A stretch of 64,000 nt of DNA. Origin: Nocardioides currus (lineage in GTDB: Bacteria > Actinomycetota > Actinomycetes > Propionibacteriales > Nocardioidaceae). Under the pieces are notes generated by a model. It did not search any database. It was not told the origin of the DNA and worked only from the letters and a program-made list of their open reading frames with translations. The position numbers were made by a program, and so were the translations under genes. Positions 45,926 to 53,984 of the stretch are shown piece after piece. The DNA lies in contig NZ_PYXZ01000009.1 in the NCBI RefSeq assembly GCF_003057875.1, forward strand, positions 118,477 to 182,476, given 5' to 3'. Each line of letters opens with the position of its first letter. The stretch's first letter is position 1.

Positions 45926-47230
45926 GTGAGGAGCACCGCCTCGGTCCTCCACCTCGACCTCGACGCGTTCTTCGCCGCCGTGGAGCAGCGCGACAAGCCG
46001 TCGCTGCGCGGCAAGCCGGTCATCGTGGGCGGGGTCGGCGGGCGGGGCGTCGTCGCCACCGCGTCCTACGAGGCCCGGGTGTTCGGCGTCCGCTCGGCGA
46101 TGTCGACGCGCGAGGCCCGGGCCCGTTGCCCGCACGCGGCGTTCCTGACGGGTCGCTTCCACGCCTACCGCGAGACGTCCGGCAAGGTGATGGCGGTCCT
46201 GCGCGCCGCGTCCCCGCTGGTCGAGCCGCTCTCCCTCGACGAGGCCTTCGTCGACCTCGCCCAGGCCGGGCTGCCGGACCTGGAGGTGGCCACCGTCGCG
46301 GCGTACGGCGAGGAGCTGCGCGCGCAGGTCGCCGAGGTCACCGGCGGGCTGACCGGGAGCGTGGGCATCGGGTCCTCGAAGTTCATCGCCAAGGTCGCCA
46401 GCGAGCTCGACAAGCCGGACGGGTTGACCGTGGTCGCGCCCGGCACCGAGCGCGACCTGCTGCGACCGATGAAGGTGGGCGTCATCCCGGGCGTCGGCCC
46501 CGCCACCAACGAGCGGCTGCGACGCGCCGGCATCCACACCATCGCCGACCTCGAGGCGGTGACCGAGGACGAGATGGTGCGCCTGCTCGGCAACGCCCAC
46601 GGCCACGGCCTCTTCCGGCTCGCCCGCGCCCAGGACGACCGGCCGGTGGTCGCCGACCGCGAGACCAAGTCGGTCAGCTCCGAGGGCACCTACGACACCG
46701 ACCTCACCGACCGGAAGCTGATGGAAGGCCTGCTGGCGCGGCAGGCCACGCACGTCGGGGAACGGCTGCGCAAGCACGGGCTGTCGGGGCGCACGGTGAC
46801 GATCAAGGTGCGCCTCCACGACTTCACCACGCTGAGCCGGTCGTCCACGCTGCCGAGCCCGACCGACAGCGGACCGGCCATCGGACGCGTCGCACGCTCC
46901 CTGCTCGCCGACCTGGACACCTCCGGTGGGGTGCGGCTGCTCGGCGTCGGGGTCTCGGGCCTCGCCGACTGGATCCAGGAGGACCTGTTCGGCGAGACGG
47001 AGCCGGAGGAGCCCGAGGTCGAGCTCCCGGCGCTGCCCTCCACCCGACGGTCCTACTCCCCCGGCATGGACGTGGTCCACGACGAGATGGGCCCCGGCTG
47101 GGTCTGGGGCTCCGGCAAGGGCGTGGTGACCGTGCGCTTCGAGACGGCTCGGACGCCGCCCGGCCCGGTGCGGTCCTACTCCGTGGACGACCCGGCGCTC
47201 GCACCTGCCCCCGTGCCGACCGAGGGATGA
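45926..47230 (+). CDS. dinB: DNA polymerase IV
   Basis: 434 aa, Y-family translesion polymerase. Catalytic acids lie in LHLDLDAFFAAVEQ (Asp11) and SLDEAFVDL (Asp105-Glu106); the HhH region is VGVIPGVGPATNERLRRAGI; the little-finger domain is intact. A beta-clamp motif QEDLFG is present near residue 355. The last 75 residues (SYSPGMDVVHDEMGPGWVWGSG) form a C-terminal extension seen in actinobacterial DinB proteins. GTG 45926 is the start; no LexA-type SOS box was found. Confidence 0.92.
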   Translation: MRSTASVLHLDLDAFFAAVEQRDKPSLRGKPVIVGGVGGRGVVATASYEARVFGVRSAMSTREARARCPHAAFLTGRFHAYRETSGKVMAVLRAASPLVEPLSLDEAFVDLAQAGLPDLEVATVAAYGEELRAQVAEVTGGLTGSVGIGSSKFIAKVASELDKPDGLTVVAPGTERDLLRPMKVGVIPGVGPATNERLRRAGIHTIADLEAVTEDEMVRLLGNAHGHGLFRLARAQDDRPVVADRETKSVSSEGTYDTDLTDRKLMEGLLARQATHVGERLRKHGLSGRTVTIKVRLHDFTTLSRSSTLPSPTDSGPAIGRVARSLLADLDTSGGVRLLGVGVSGLADWIQEDLFGETEPEEPEVELPALPSTRRSYSPGMDVVHDEMGPGWVWGSGKGVVTVRFETARTPPGPVRSYSVDDPALAPAPVPTEG

Positions 47231-47322
47231 GGCCCGGCGGCCCCGCGACGTACGCCGGCACGTCATCCGCCGTTCGTTGCGGCCCGCGACGGGCGCTGCG
47301 ACCATGGACGGGAGAAATGGGT

Positions 47323-47359
47323 GAGGGGCTCCAGGCGGTATGAGCGCTTGGAGCCCCTC
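47323..47359 (+). terminator. Terminator after dinB
   Basis: 11-bp perfect outer arms (47323-47333 with 47349-47359), extended inward by about five further pairs. It starts 92 bp after the dinB stop, separating it from the structured sigB upstream region. Confidence 0.75.
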
Positions 47360-47568
47360 GGTCTGACCGGTTGCGGTGACGTCCGGTCGATCATGACCTC
47401 CGCCGTCCTCCGAGGACCCCGTCACCGGGCCCCCGCAGCGAGCAAGCTCGCCGGGTGAGTTCGACTTTCCGATCCGATCCCCAACCCCGCAAGCGGTGTT
47501 GGTAGGGAGAGTTCTATGTCGCCGCGGCGGTGCCGCGCAAGGGGTTCGCGGAACAAAACCTCTGGTCC

Positions 47569-47648
47569 CACAGGCACGTCCACAGAAGGGTGCCTGTGCT
47601 CCACAGGTGGCGGCCCGTTCTCCACACAGGTGTGGATCACCCTGTGGA
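47569..47648. promoter_or_regulatory. Cluster of TCCACA/TGTGGA motifs with nested dyads
   Basis: Five TCCACA cores occur in 70 bp: + strand at 47579, 47600 and 47621; complement at 47631 and 47643. They are embedded in CACAGGCAC-N12-GTGCCTGTG (47569-47598) and in the perfect palindrome TCCACAC-AG-GTGTGGA (47621-47636). TTCTCCACA at 47619 is one base from the actinobacterial DnaA box. No gene was credible in this 0.64-kb gap. Confidence 0.6.
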
Positions 47649-47719
47649 TGACCAACACCGCGCATCCCTGTGGCCATCCATGGGTACGCACGCTCCGAAC
47701 CACCCCTGAGAAGTCCCTG

Positions 47720-47790
47720 AGAGTTGGTCGAGGTTGCAACTCTGCGGAACAGCCGGACGTCAGTGCAGATGAAGGGCAACCACAGTTGCC
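47720..47790. promoter_or_regulatory. Two further dyads before the sigB promoter
   Basis: AGAGTTG-N10-CAACTCT (47720-47743) and GGCAAC-CACA-GTTGCC (47775-47790) are perfect. The second ends 2 bp before the predicted -35 element, where an activator or repressor could act. Confidence 0.5.
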
Positions 47791-47792
47791 GG

Positions 47793-47818
47793 GGAATCTC
47801 CGGACACCGTGAGCCGTT
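47793..47818 (+). promoter_or_regulatory. ECF-sigma-type promoter of sigB
   Basis: GGAAT (47793-47797), an 18-bp spacer and GTT (47816-47818) fit the SigR/SigE/SigH promoter form. It sits 51 bp before the sigB start. In Mycobacterium tuberculosis sigB is transcribed from a SigE/SigH-dependent promoter of the same type. Confidence 0.6.
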
Positions 47819-47869
47819 GAACACGACGTGACGCGATCCCGGGGATGCGGCACTACGGAGGAGGCGACC

Positions 47870-48880
47870 ATGACCACGACACAGATCACCAAGAACGCAC
47901 CGGCCCGCAGCGCGGCCGGCCGGGGCACGCGCGGAGCCACGCGGGAGATCGAAGGTCGCGACAGCGTCGGGTTGTACCTCGACGAGATCGCTCGCACTCC
48001 CCTGCTCGACGCCGCCACCGAGGTCGAGCTCTCCAAGACCATCGAGGCCGGCCTGCTGGCCGAGAAGCTGCTCGAGGAGGGCCGCGTCGGCCGCAAGAAG
48101 GGTGGCGCCCCGATGAGCGCCAACCAGGAGGAGCTCGAGTGGCTGGCCGAGGAGGGCCGCAAGGCCGTCGACCAGTTCATCTCCGCCAACCTGCGCCTCG
48201 TCGTGTCGATCGCCCGCAAGTACGGCCGCTCGCAGATGCCGATGCTCGACCTGATCCAGGAGGGCAACACCGGCCTGATCCGCGCGGTCGAGAAGTTCGA
48301 CTACTCCAAGGGCTACAAGTTCTCGACGTACGCCACGTGGTGGGTGCGCCAGGCCATCACCCGCGGCATCGCCCAGCAGGCCCGCGTCGTCCGGCTGCCC
48401 GTCCACGTCGTCGAGGAGCTCAACCAGGTCTCGGGCGCGCGGCGCACCCTCGAGCGCCAGCTCGGCCGGGACCCGGAGCCGCACGAGATCGCCACCGAGC
48501 TCGGGATGGACATCGACCGCGTCCTCGACCTGATGTCGTGGGGCCGTGACCACGTCTCCCTCGACACCCCGGTCGACGAGGACGGCGACACCTCGCTCGG
48601 CGACCTGATGGCGCAGGAGACGGCCCCCGGCCCCGACCTGGAGTTCCTCGACGTCGAGGCCCGCCAGCGCCTCGAGGACCTGGTCGCGCACCTCGACGAC
48701 CGGGCCGCCGACATCATCCGGGCCCGCTACGGCCTGACCGACGGCCGGCAGCACAAGCTCGCCGACATCGGCGCCAAGCACGGCATCTCCGCCGAGCGCG
48801 TGCGCCAGCTCGAGCGGGAGGCGCTGCAGAAGCTCCGCCGCATCGGCGACCCGGACCTCGCGACCGGCACCGCCGCCTAG
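47870..48880 (+). CDS. sigB: Group 2 sigma factor (SigB-like)
   Basis: 336 aa. Contains regions 1.2 to 4.2: [52 protein letters not shown], and the 4.2 HTH KLADIGAKHGISAERVRQLE. It lacks the long N-terminal linker of SigA, as expected for SigB/HrdA-like non-essential factors used in stress or stationary phase. ATG 47870 has GGAGGAGG upstream. A well-formed terminator follows. Confidence 0.93.
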   Translation: MTTTQITKNAPARSAAGRGTRGATREIEGRDSVGLYLDEIARTPLLDAATEVELSKTIEAGLLAEKLLEEGRVGRKKGGAPMSANQEELEWLAEEGRKAVDQFISANLRLVVSIARKYGRSQMPMLDLIQEGNTGLIRAVEKFDYSKGYKFSTYATWWVRQAITRGIAQQARVVRLPVHVVEELNQVSGARRTLERQLGRDPEPHEIATELGMDIDRVLDLMSWGRDHVSLDTPVDEDGDTSLGDLMAQETAPGPDLEFLDVEARQRLEDLVAHLDDRAADIIRARYGLTDGRQHKLADIGAKHGISAERVRQLEREALQKLRRIGDPDLATGTAA

Positions 48881-48892
48881 CAGCACCCGTCA

Positions 48893-48930
48893 CCGAGGCC
48901 CGCTCCGACGCACGTCGGGGCGGGCCTCGG
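48893..48930 (+). terminator. Terminator after sigB
   Basis: An 18-bp hairpin (48893-48910 with 48913-48930, one G-T pair) with a tiny loop, 12 bp after the stop codon. Confidence 0.85.
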
Positions 48931-48952
48931 GGCGTCTCGGACGTCGGTCGCG

Positions 48953-49086
48953 GCGGTGAGCCAGCCACGTTCCCGATCCGCGGACCGTGGCTCGCGCACC
49001 GCCGCCGTACGCCGACACGCGCCCACCCCTCCGAGCGGTGACCCACCCACAGTCCACCGCCGCGAACCGTGGCTCACGCACCGCCG
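48953..49086. repeat. Two 52-bp direct repeats with internal dyad symmetry
   Basis: Copies at 48953-49004 and 49035-49086 match at 42 of 52 positions. Each starts GCGGTGA and ends CGCACCGCCG, so the arms can fold back on each other (GCGGTG...CACCGC, and GCCACG...CGTGGC in copy one). They occupy the otherwise empty gap between sigB and the nagZ-like gene. Confidence 0.8.
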
Positions 49087-49111
49087 CGGGGCGGCGACAA
49101 GGGAGCAGGGA

Positions 49112-50404
49112 TCAGTACGCCGCGGAGGTGAGCGCGGCGGCCGCGTCGAGGGCGACGGTCCCGACATCGGCGGGCACGGGCTGCTCGGCGGCGGCACGCT
49201 GCTGCCAGAGCTGGAGGGCCACGACGCGCGCCGCGGCCTCCTCGATCCGCTCGCGGGACAGGTCGCCCTGCCTGAGTGCCTGCGTGACCACGCGATGGGT
49301 CTCGACGGTGTCGACGGGCATCAGCAACAGGTCGGCCCCGGCGTTGAGCGCGGCCACGGCCGGCTTGAACGACGACGCCACCGCGCCCATCCCGAGCGAG
49401 TCGGTGATGGCGACCCCCTGGAACCCCAGGTCGTCGCGGAGCAGGTCGTAGACCTCGGGCGCCAGCGAGGCGGGCACACCCGGAGCGATCGCGGTCAGGT
49501 CGAGGTGGCTCATCATCACGGCCGGGGCATGGGTGGCGATCGCGGCCTCGAAGGGAGGCAGGTCGTGCGCCTCGATCTCGGCGAGGGTCGAGTCGAGGAC
49601 CGGCAGCGTGTCGTGGCTGTCGCTGGTCGCGGCGCCGTGGCCCGGGAAGTGCTTCGCGGTCGACACGACCCCCGCCGCGTCGAACCCGCGCACGGCCGCG
49701 GCGGTCGCCTTGGCGGCGACGGCCGGGTCCTCGCTGGCCGAGCGGGTGCCGATCGTCGGGTCAGCCGCGCCGATCGTCACGTCCGCCACGGGGGCGAAGA
49801 CCCAGGTGAAGCCGAGGTCGCGCAGCTCCAGTCCGGTGGCGTACGCCGCCTGGCGCACGATCTCGCGACCCGACGGCCCGTCGGCCTCGATGGCCGCGCC
49901 CGCCGCCGTGAACGCGGGGAACTCGGTGGCGATGCCGCGCAGGTGCGAGACATAGCCGCCCTCCTGGTCGACGCCGAGGACGGGCGGGTAGCTGCGACCG
50001 TCGTCGAGCGATGCCTGCGTCAGCTCGGCGGTCATCTCCCGCACCTGGGTCTCGTCGACGACGTTGCCGTTGGTGATGGAGATCCCGGCGAGATGGTGCT
50101 CGCGCAGCATGGTGGCGACCTCGGTGGGGTCGGTGCCGAGGTAGCGGCCGACGATGACCTGCCCGGCGACCTCCTCGTCGCTCATGTCGGCCACGATCGC
50201 CTTCGCCCGGTCGAGCTCGCCGAGGGTCGGTCCCCAGCCCAGCCGGGTGCTGGGGTCCGGCGTCGGCTCCTGCGTGGCGCTCGAGCTCGCCGCGGGCTCC
50301 GCGCCGGTCGTCTCCGGCGCTCCGCTCGTGGACGTGCACGCCGCCAGCACGCCGACCACCAGGCTGGCCGTCAGGGCCAGGGCGGCTGATCGGGGGGTGG
50401 ACAC
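49112..50404 (-). CDS. Glycoside hydrolase family 3 lipoprotein (NagZ-like)
   Basis: 430 aa. Lipobox LAAC with Cys23 and a Thr/Ser/Pro/Glu linker. GH3 N-terminal barrel: GVDQEGG, KHFPGHG (residues 251-257), the flexible-loop dyad D262-S-H264 (acid/base in NagZ) and the nucleophile Asp335 in AITDSLGMGA. These features indicate an exo-beta-N-acetylglucosaminidase working on peptidoglycan or chitin-like sugars outside the cell. The second GH3 domain is absent, as in NagZ. Confidence 0.88.
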   Translation of the reverse strand: MSTPRSAALALTASLVVGVLAACTSTSGAPETTGAEPAASSSATQEPTPDPSTRLGWGPTLGELDRAKAIVADMSDEEVAGQVIVGRYLGTDPTEVATMLREHHLAGISITNGNVVDETQVREMTAELTQASLDDGRSYPPVLGVDQEGGYVSHLRGIATEFPAFTAAGAAIEADGPSGREIVRQAAYATGLELRDLGFTWVFAPVADVTIGAADPTIGTRSASEDPAVAAKATAAAVRGFDAAGVVSTAKHFPGHGAATSDSHDTLPVLDSTLAEIEAHDLPPFEAAIATHAPAVMMSHLDLTAIAPGVPASLAPEVYDLLRDDLGFQGVAITDSLGMGAVASSFKPAVAALNAGADLLLMPVDTVETHRVVTQALRQGDLSRERIEEAAARVVALQLWQQRAAAEQPVPADVGTVALDAAAALTSAAY

Positions 50405-50451
50405 GGCGCGAAGGCTACCCGCGACGGCGGGCCCGTCCGAAACGCCGCGCC

Positions 50452-51042
50452 TCAGGCCTCGGCCAGCAGCGCGGCGTACACCGCGACGACCCGGTCGCGC
50501 AGCTCGTCGATGCTGCCGGTGTTCTCGATGACGTGGGTCGCGATGGCGAGCCGGTCCTCACGGGTCACCTGCGCCGCGATCCGGGCGAGGGCCTCGTCCC
50601 GGGTCCAGCCGCGGTCGGCGACCATCCGCGCGACCTGCACCTCGGGCGGGCTGTCGACCACGATCACGGCGTCGAAGGTGTCGGCCCGACCCCCCTCGGC
50701 CAGCAGAGGGATGTCGTGGACCACGAGGTCGTCGTCGTCCGCCTCCGCCTCGAGCTCCGCCATCCGTGCGATGACGAGCGGGTGGACGATCGCCTCGAGG
50801 CGCTTGCGTGCGTCGTCGTCGCCGAAGACCAGCGCCCCCATCGCCGGGCGGTCCAGGTCGCCGTCCGGCGTCAGCAGCGAGGGTCCGAACTCCGCCACCA
50901 CCGCGTCGAGCCCGGGCGTCCCCCGACCCACGACCTCGCGCGCCAGCACGTCGGCGTCGACGATCACCGCACCCAGCTCGGCCAGCATCCCCGACACCGT
51001 GCTCTTGCCCGAGGCGATCCCCCCGGTCAGTCCGACCCGCAT
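50452..51042 (-). CDS. coaE: Dephospho-CoA kinase
   Basis: 196 aa. Last step of coenzyme A synthesis: ATP-dependent 3'-phosphorylation of dephospho-CoA. P-loop GLTGGIASGKST near the N-terminus, then VDADVLAREVV (substrate Asp), VHDIPLLAEGG (Walker-B-like lid region) and VTREDRLAIATHVIENTGS at the end. ATG 51042 chosen, with GGGAGA 9 nt upstream; GTG 51048 overlaps the marR stop. Short actinobacterial form without the C-terminal GrpB-like domain seen in some relatives. Confidence 0.93.
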   Translation of the reverse strand: MRVGLTGGIASGKSTVSGMLAELGAVIVDADVLAREVVGRGTPGLDAVVAEFGPSLLTPDGDLDRPAMGALVFGDDDARKRLEAIVHPLVIARMAELEAEADDDDLVVHDIPLLAEGGRADTFDAVIVVDSPPEVQVARMVADRGWTRDEALARIAAQVTREDRLAIATHVIENTGSIDELRDRVVAVYAALLAEA

Positions 51043-51044
51043 GG

Positions 51045-51464
51045 TCACTGTTCTCCCAACGTCGTGAGGATCCGGTCCAGCGTACGGCGATCACGCTCGC
51101 CGAGGACGTCGAGCACGCGCTCCGCGGCCTGCCCACGGACGTCCTCGATCCGCCGCAGCAACAGGCTGCCCTCGGCGGTGAGGGACACCAGGGACGCGCG
51201 CCGGTCGGACGGGTCGGCCACCCGCTCGATCCAGCCCTGCTCCTCCAGCGCGTCGGCGACCTCGGTGGTCGAGCGCGGCGTGATCCGGAGCCAGCCGGCG
51301 AGCACGGACAGGCGCAGCGGCTCGTGCGAGGCGATCACCCGCAGCGCGCGCGACTGGGAGGGGGTGATCCCCCACCCCTCGAGCTCGTGGGCCGTCTCGC
51401 GCCGGATCCGACGGGCGACCGCCATCAGCAGGTCTCCGGTCGAGTCGGACGGGGGCGACGTCAT
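51045..51464 (-). CDS. MarR family transcriptional regulator
   Basis: 139 aa. MarR winged HTH: ITPSQSRALRVIASHEPLRLSVLAGWLRI, recognition helix RSTTEVADALEEQGWIER and wing DPSDRRASLVSLT. Divergent from an ABC exporter gene; dyads in the 80-bp gap make it the likely repressor. It is followed without a gap by coaE. ATG 51464 chosen (MTSPPSDSTGDLL); upstream residues lie in the operator region. Confidence 0.9.
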   Translation of the reverse strand: MTSPPSDSTGDLLMAVARRIRRETAHELEGWGITPSQSRALRVIASHEPLRLSVLAGWLRITPRSTTEVADALEEQGWIERVADPSDRRASLVSLTAEGSLLLRRIEDVRGQAAERVLDVLGERDRRTLDRILTTLGEQ

Positions 51465-51479
51465 GGAATAACGATAGCG

Positions 51480-51516
51480 ACAACGCGGTTGTAGCCTCAT
51501 AGTGAGGTTACCTCAC
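51480..51516. promoter_or_regulatory. MarR operator region for the ABC exporter
   Basis: ACAAC-GCG-GTTGT (51480-51492), CCTCA-TAG-TGAGG (51495-51507) and GTGAGG-TTA-CCTCAC (51502-51516) are all perfect dyads, the last two sharing an arm. They lie between the marR start and the ABC exporter start. Confidence 0.7.
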
Positions 51517-51544
51517 GACTTCAGACCTGAGAGGAGTTGGTCGC

Positions 51545-53356
51545 ATGGATGACCAGCAGAGCTCCCGCCGCTCCCGCAGCGGCCGTCCCGACCCCGCCGA
51601 CCGGCGGCAGCTCGTGGACCACCCCGTGTCGCTGGCCCGGATCGCGCGCCTCTTCGCGCCGCACCGCGCCACCCTGGCGATCGTGATCGCCCTGATCGTG
51701 CTGAGCTCGGCCGTCGGCCTGGCCCAGCCGTTCCTCGTCCGGCACGTCATCGACGACGCGCTCCCCCAGCAGGACGTGCGCCTGCTGGTCCTGCTGGTCC
51801 TCGGCATGCTCGGCGTCGCGGTCGCGACCGCCGCCATCGGCGTCGTGCAGACCTGGCTCTCGACCGCGGTCGGCCAGCGCGTCATGCACCGCCTGCGCAG
51901 CGACCTGTTCGCGCACCTCCAGCGCCAGTCGCTCGGCTTCTTCACCCGCACCCGCGGCGGTGACGTCCAGTCCCGCCTCGTCAACGACATCGGCAGCATG
52001 CAGGGAGTCGTCACCAGCACCGCCACCTCGATCGCGGCCAACGTGACCGTCGTGATCGGCACCGCCATCGCGATGGTCGCCCTGAGCTGGCGCCTCGCGC
52101 TGCTCTCCCTGGTCGTGCTCCCCCCGGCGGTCCTGCTGACCCGGCAGGTGGCGCGGATGCGGCACACCATCACCGCCCAGCGCCAGCGCCGGCTGGCCGA
52201 CCTGCACGTGCAGATCGAGGAGGGGCTCTCGGTCAGCGGCGTGCTGCTCACCAAGACCCTCGGCGTCGGCAGCGCGCTCAGCGCCCGCTTCGAGGACACC
52301 TCGGCCGACCTCGTCGACCTCGAGATCCGCTCCCGCCTCGCCGGTCGCTGGCGGATGGCGACGATGAACATCATCTTCGCCGCGATCCCGGCCGCCATCT
52401 ACCTCGCCGCCGGCTTCCCCGCGACCGCCGGCGGCATGACCATCGGCACCCTCGTCGCGTTCATCGCCCTCCAGGGGACCCTGTTCCGCCCACTGATGGG
52501 GCTCCTCAACGTCGGCGTCGACATCACCTCGTGCATGGCCCTGTTCTCCCGGATCTTCGAGTACGCCGACCTGCCGGTCGACCTCCCCGAGCCCGTCGAC
52601 CCCGTGCCGCTCCCCCGGCTCGGCGGACAGGTCACCTTCGAGCACGTGGGCTTCGGCTACGACCCCGACCGCCCCGTCCTCACCGACATCGACCTCACGG
52701 TGCCCGCGGGCTCCAGCCTGGCGCTCGTCGGCACGACCGGCAGCGGCAAGTCCACGATGGCCGGGCTGGTCGCCCGCCTGCACGACCCGACGCAGGGCCG
52801 CGTGCTGGTCGACGGCGTCGACGTCCGCGACGTGGCGGCGACCGACCTCGCGAGCCGGGTCGGGATGGTGACCCAGGAGACCTACCTGATGCACACCAGC
52901 ATCCGCCAGAACCTGCTGCACGCCCGTCCCGACGCCACCCAGCAGGAGATCGAGGACGCGTGCCGCCAGGCGCAGGTCCACGACCTGATCGCCGGGCTGC
53001 CGGACGGCTACGACACGATCGTCGGCTCGCGCGGCCACCGGTTCTCCGGAGGCGAGAAGCAGCGCCTCGCGATCGCGCGCACCCTGCTCCGCGACCCGGC
53101 CGTGCTGGTGCTCGACGAGGCCACCAGCGCCCTCGACAACGAGACCGAGCGGGCCATCCAGGCCTCCCTCGACGCGCTGGCACGGGGTCGCACCACGATC
53201 ACCATCGCGCACCGGCTCTCCACCGTCCGCAACGCCGACCGGATCGCCGTGCTCGACCACGGCCGCGTCGTGGAGACCGGCACCCACGAGGAGCTGCTGC
53301 TCCGGGGCGGGCACTACGCCACCCTGGTCCGCGGCAGCCTCGCCGAGGCCGCCTGA
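51545..53356 (+). CDS. ABC exporter, fused TMD-NBD (multidrug type)
   Basis: 603 aa half-transporter. Six transmembrane helices in residues about 40-340, then an ATPase domain: Walker A GTTGSGKST (about 396-404), Q-loop TQETYLMH, signature FSGGEKQRL (about 500), Walker B VLVLDEATS and the switch His in IAHRLST. It probably works as a homodimer exporting drugs or lipids. GAGGAG precedes ATG 51545. Control by the divergent MarR is likely. Confidence 0.93.
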   Translation: MDDQQSSRRSRSGRPDPADRRQLVDHPVSLARIARLFAPHRATLAIVIALIVLSSAVGLAQPFLVRHVIDDALPQQDVRLLVLLVLGMLGVAVATAAIGVVQTWLSTAVGQRVMHRLRSDLFAHLQRQSLGFFTRTRGGDVQSRLVNDIGSMQGVVTSTATSIAANVTVVIGTAIAMVALSWRLALLSLVVLPPAVLLTRQVARMRHTITAQRQRRLADLHVQIEEGLSVSGVLLTKTLGVGSALSARFEDTSADLVDLEIRSRLAGRWRMATMNIIFAAIPAAIYLAAGFPATAGGMTIGTLVAFIALQGTLFRPLMGLLNVGVDITSCMALFSRIFEYADLPVDLPEPVDPVPLPRLGGQVTFEHVGFGYDPDRPVLTDIDLTVPAGSSLALVGTTGSGKSTMAGLVARLHDPTQGRVLVDGVDVRDVAATDLASRVGMVTQETYLMHTSIRQNLLHARPDATQQEIEDACRQAQVHDLIAGLPDGYDTIVGSRGHRFSGGEKQRLAIARTLLRDPAVLVLDEATSALDNETERAIQASLDALARGRTTITIAHRLSTVRNADRIAVLDHGRVVETGTHEELLLRGGHYATLVRGSLAEAA

Positions 53357-53366
53357 CGGCGGTGCG

Positions 53367-53957
53367 TCAGCCGGTCACCTGCCGGCGCATCACCCAGCGC
53401 CACTTGGCGATCCTGCGGTCCCGCTCGAAGCCGAGGTCGGCATACAGCGTCTCAGGCCCCGTGTGGAGGTAGGCGCCCCGCTGCGGGGGTCGGTCGTCCA
53501 CCTGCTCGGGGTAGGCCTCGACGACGCCGCCCCCGGCCGCCACGATCTCCGCGAGCACGCCGGTCACCGCGGCCCGGGCCACCCCTTGGCCGCGGTGCCG
53601 CCTGTCGGTGAAGATGCAGCCGATGCGCCAGTCGGGCAGGTCGGTGAGCTCGCGGGCGTACGCCGTGGCGTTCTTGATGGTGGCGATCTCGTCGGGCGAG
53701 CCGAACTGGCACCAGCCCACGGCCTCGTCGCCGTCGTAGACGAGCAGCTGGTGGACGGTCTCCTCACGGACGCGGGCGAGCTTGGCCTCCCGGTTGCCCT
53801 CCGCGCTGCCGGCCGAGAATCCCTCCGGGTGGAAGCCCATGCACCAGCACCCGCCCCACACGCCGTTGTTGGCCTCGACCAGCCGGGCGAAGTCGGGCCA
53901 GGTGTCCTCCGTCAGGAGCCGCGTGGTGTAGCCGCGTTCCGCCATCACGTCGTCCAT
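53367..53957 (-). CDS. GNAT family N-acetyltransferase
   Basis: 196 aa. The N-terminal segment VWGGCWCMGFHPEG is typical of one bacterial GNAT subfamily, followed by AVGWCQFGSPDEIATIKN and the acetyl-CoA strand GCIFTDRRHRGQGVARAAVTGVL. The substrate is unknown. It overlaps no neighbour; convergent with the ABC exporter and last in a minus-strand run of five genes (56842-53367 plus the GlxA gene). Confidence 0.85.
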   Translation of the reverse strand: MDDVMAERGYTTRLLTEDTWPDFARLVEANNGVWGGCWCMGFHPEGFSAGSAEGNREAKLARVREETVHQLLVYDGDEAVGWCQFGSPDEIATIKNATAYARELTDLPDWRIGCIFTDRRHRGQGVARAAVTGVLAEIVAAGGGVVEAYPEQVDDRPPQRGAYLHTGPETLYADLGFERDRRIAKWRWVMRRQVTG

Positions 53958-53984
53958 CGTCCGTCCTCTCCCGGTGCAGCGCGA

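Noticed and set aside
47569..47648. Chromosomal origin (oriC)
   Set aside because: DnaA-box cores are clustered, but dnaA, dnaN, rpmH and an AT-rich unwinding region are absent.
47516..47812. 98-aa + frame in the sigB upstream region
   Set aside because: No domain, poor composition and it overlaps the structured regulatory sites.
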